From RGIG7378 sp045588325 (GTDB lineage Bacteria > Bacillota > Clostridia > RGIG7378), in assembly GCA_045588325.1 (NCBI GenBank), contig JAZNEA010000008.1:1-5494 (forward strand): a stretch of 5,494 bases of DNA, in the 5' to 3' direction. A model generated the notes under the pieces. That model was not told the DNA's origin. It saw only the letters and a list, made by a program, of their open reading frames with translations, and ran no database searches. Below, in pieces: positions 4,538 to 5,494 of the stretch (positions within the stretch are counted from its first letter, which is position 1; each line of letters opens with the position of its first letter). The position numbers and the translations under genes were made by a program.

Positions 4538-5494
4538 TTACAGGCCCAGGAACTTAACAAATCTGTCGGAAACTGTCTTAGCATCCTCGTCGGAGGGCAT
4601 CTCACAGAATACGCGGATCAGAGGCTCTGTGCCGGAGAATCTGGCGATAATCCAACCGCCGTTCTTGAAGTAAACCTTGCAGCCATCGAAGTAGCTAACG
4701 TGATCAACCTCGAAGTCATCCAGGTTAGGCAGCTGCTTCTGAACGAAGAGCAGGTCGTAGAGCTCATCCTTCTTGGCCTGGCTGAACTTAAAGCCCAACT
4801 CAACCATCTCGGAAACAGGGCCAAACAGCTCATCCAGATCCTTGCCAATCTCAGAAAGGGGCTTGCCGATAACGGCGATCATCTCAACGATGAGGGATGC
4901 AGCGTAAACGCCGTCCTTGCCCTTGATGTGGCCACGAACTGTAAGTCCACCAGAGGACTCGCCGCCCAAAACAGCGTCTGCCTCAGTGATCTTAGCAGAA
5001 ATGTGCTTAAATCCTACGGGAACCTCATGGCAAACCTGACCAAAGCTCTCTGCAATTCTGTCAAGTCTGTGAGATGTAGCCAAGTTACGAACTGCAGGAC
5101 CCTGCCATCCCTTGTACTTTACCAGGTAGTAATACAGCAAGCAAAGGATCTCGTTGGGGTGCAGGTAGCGGCCCTTCTCGTCGATAACGCCCAATCTGTC
5201 AGCGTCGCCGTCCATGGCGATACCTACATCAAAGCCGTTGTCTACAACTGTAACAGCCAGCTCCTTAAGTCCCTCTGCTGTGGGGGCAGGCAGCTTGCGG
5301 CCGAACAGAGTATCGTGGTTGCCGTGAATAACATCAACATCGCAGCGTGCTGTGTGCAGGATGGCACCCAAAGCAGGCTCGCCAACGCCGTACATAGGAT
5401 CCATAACAACCTTGAGGCCAGCCTCGCGGATTGCGTCCATGTTGATGCAGTTGATGATGTTGTCAACATACTCGTTGAGGGGATAGAACTCCTT
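4538..5494 (-). CDS. Phosphoglucomutase/phosphomannomutase family, 5' end outside window
   Basis: Alpha-D-phosphohexomutases interconvert hexose 1- and 6-phosphates in the cytoplasm, feeding glycolysis, glycogen or cell-wall sugar nucleotides. The 318 residues present cover the end of domain 2 through domain 4. They include the metal-binding loop DGDADR (95-100 of this fragment), the sugar-binding loop GGESSGG (177-183) and the phosphate-binding RFSGTEP (285-291). Domain 1 with the phosphorylated serine must lie beyond the window edge. The frame is open to the last base, continuing 18 codons upstream of the first internal Met (5440). With a usual family length of about 450-580, at least 130 residues are missing. 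The sugar loop is unlike the GEQSGH of GlmM, which argues against phosphoglucosamine mutase; glucose versus mannose specificity cannot be settled. The gene ends in its own terminator, so it is not part of the GH18 unit. Confidence 0.93.
   Translation of the reverse strand, partial: KEFYPLNEYVDNIINCINMDAIREAGLKVVMDPMYGVGEPALGAILHTARCDVDVIHGNHDTLFGRKLPAPTAEGLKELAVTVVDNGFDVGIAMDGDADRLGVIDEKGRYLHPNEILCLLYYYLVKYKGWQGPAVRNLATSHRLDRIAESFGQVCHEVPVGFKHISAKITEADAVLGGESSGGLTVRGHIKGKDGVYAASLIVEMIAVIGKPLSEIGKDLDELFGPVSEMVELGFKFSQAKKDELYDLLFVQKQLPNLDDFEVDHVSYFDGCKVYFKNGGWIIARFSGTEPLIRVFCEMPSDEDAKTVSDRFVKFLGL

Overview
The window reads as a chromosomal segment of a Gram-positive, gut-type clostridium (Lachnospiraceae/Oscillospiraceae-like). 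This is inferred from the RibU and Upp sequence types, strong GGAGG-type ribosome binding sites, an FMN riboswitch controlling ribU, and a secreted enzyme with a Pro/Thr-rich stalk and C-terminal membrane anchor. The species cannot be named from the sequence alone.

Layout. On the plus strand, upp (uracil phosphoribosyltransferase, 59-685) has its own extended -10 promoter at the very start of the window. It is followed by a complete FMN riboswitch (703-815) with an intrinsic terminator (836-866), then ribU (riboflavin ECF-transporter S component, 878-1483). On the minus strand, convergent to ribU, lies a two-gene unit with its own promoter (4445-4473). Its first gene encodes a secreted, C-terminally membrane-anchored GH18 hydrolase (2976-4415). 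Only 22 bp later comes a paralogous GH18 hydrolase without a signal peptide (1874-2953). Upstream of that unit, also on the minus strand, is the 3' part of a phosphoglucomutase/phosphomannomutase-family gene (4538 to the window edge), closed by a clear terminator (4487-4512).

The 390-bp convergent intergenic region (1484-1873) contains no gene but is highly structured. Degenerate 7-bp repeats (consensus RAGTGAA, with GATAA/GTTAA variants) start inside the 3' end of both flanking genes and point toward each other. A perfect 25-bp inverted repeat (1471-1495 and 1844-1868) frames the region. Inside it are a GC-rich patch with two strong short hairpins, a long bidirectional terminator-like hairpin, a second large hairpin with a related arm sequence, and a tandem 33-bp duplication. 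This is the least explained part of the window.

How the genes work together. Upp salvages uracil and RibU imports riboflavin; the riboswitch links ribU expression to cellular FMN, and its terminator is also the only visible 3' end for upp. The two GH18 enzymes plausibly act on the same kind of beta-1,4-GlcNAc-containing glycan outside and inside the cell, but the substrate cannot be read from the sequence. The mutase interconverts hexose 1- and 6-phosphates and has no shown functional tie to the GH18 pair.
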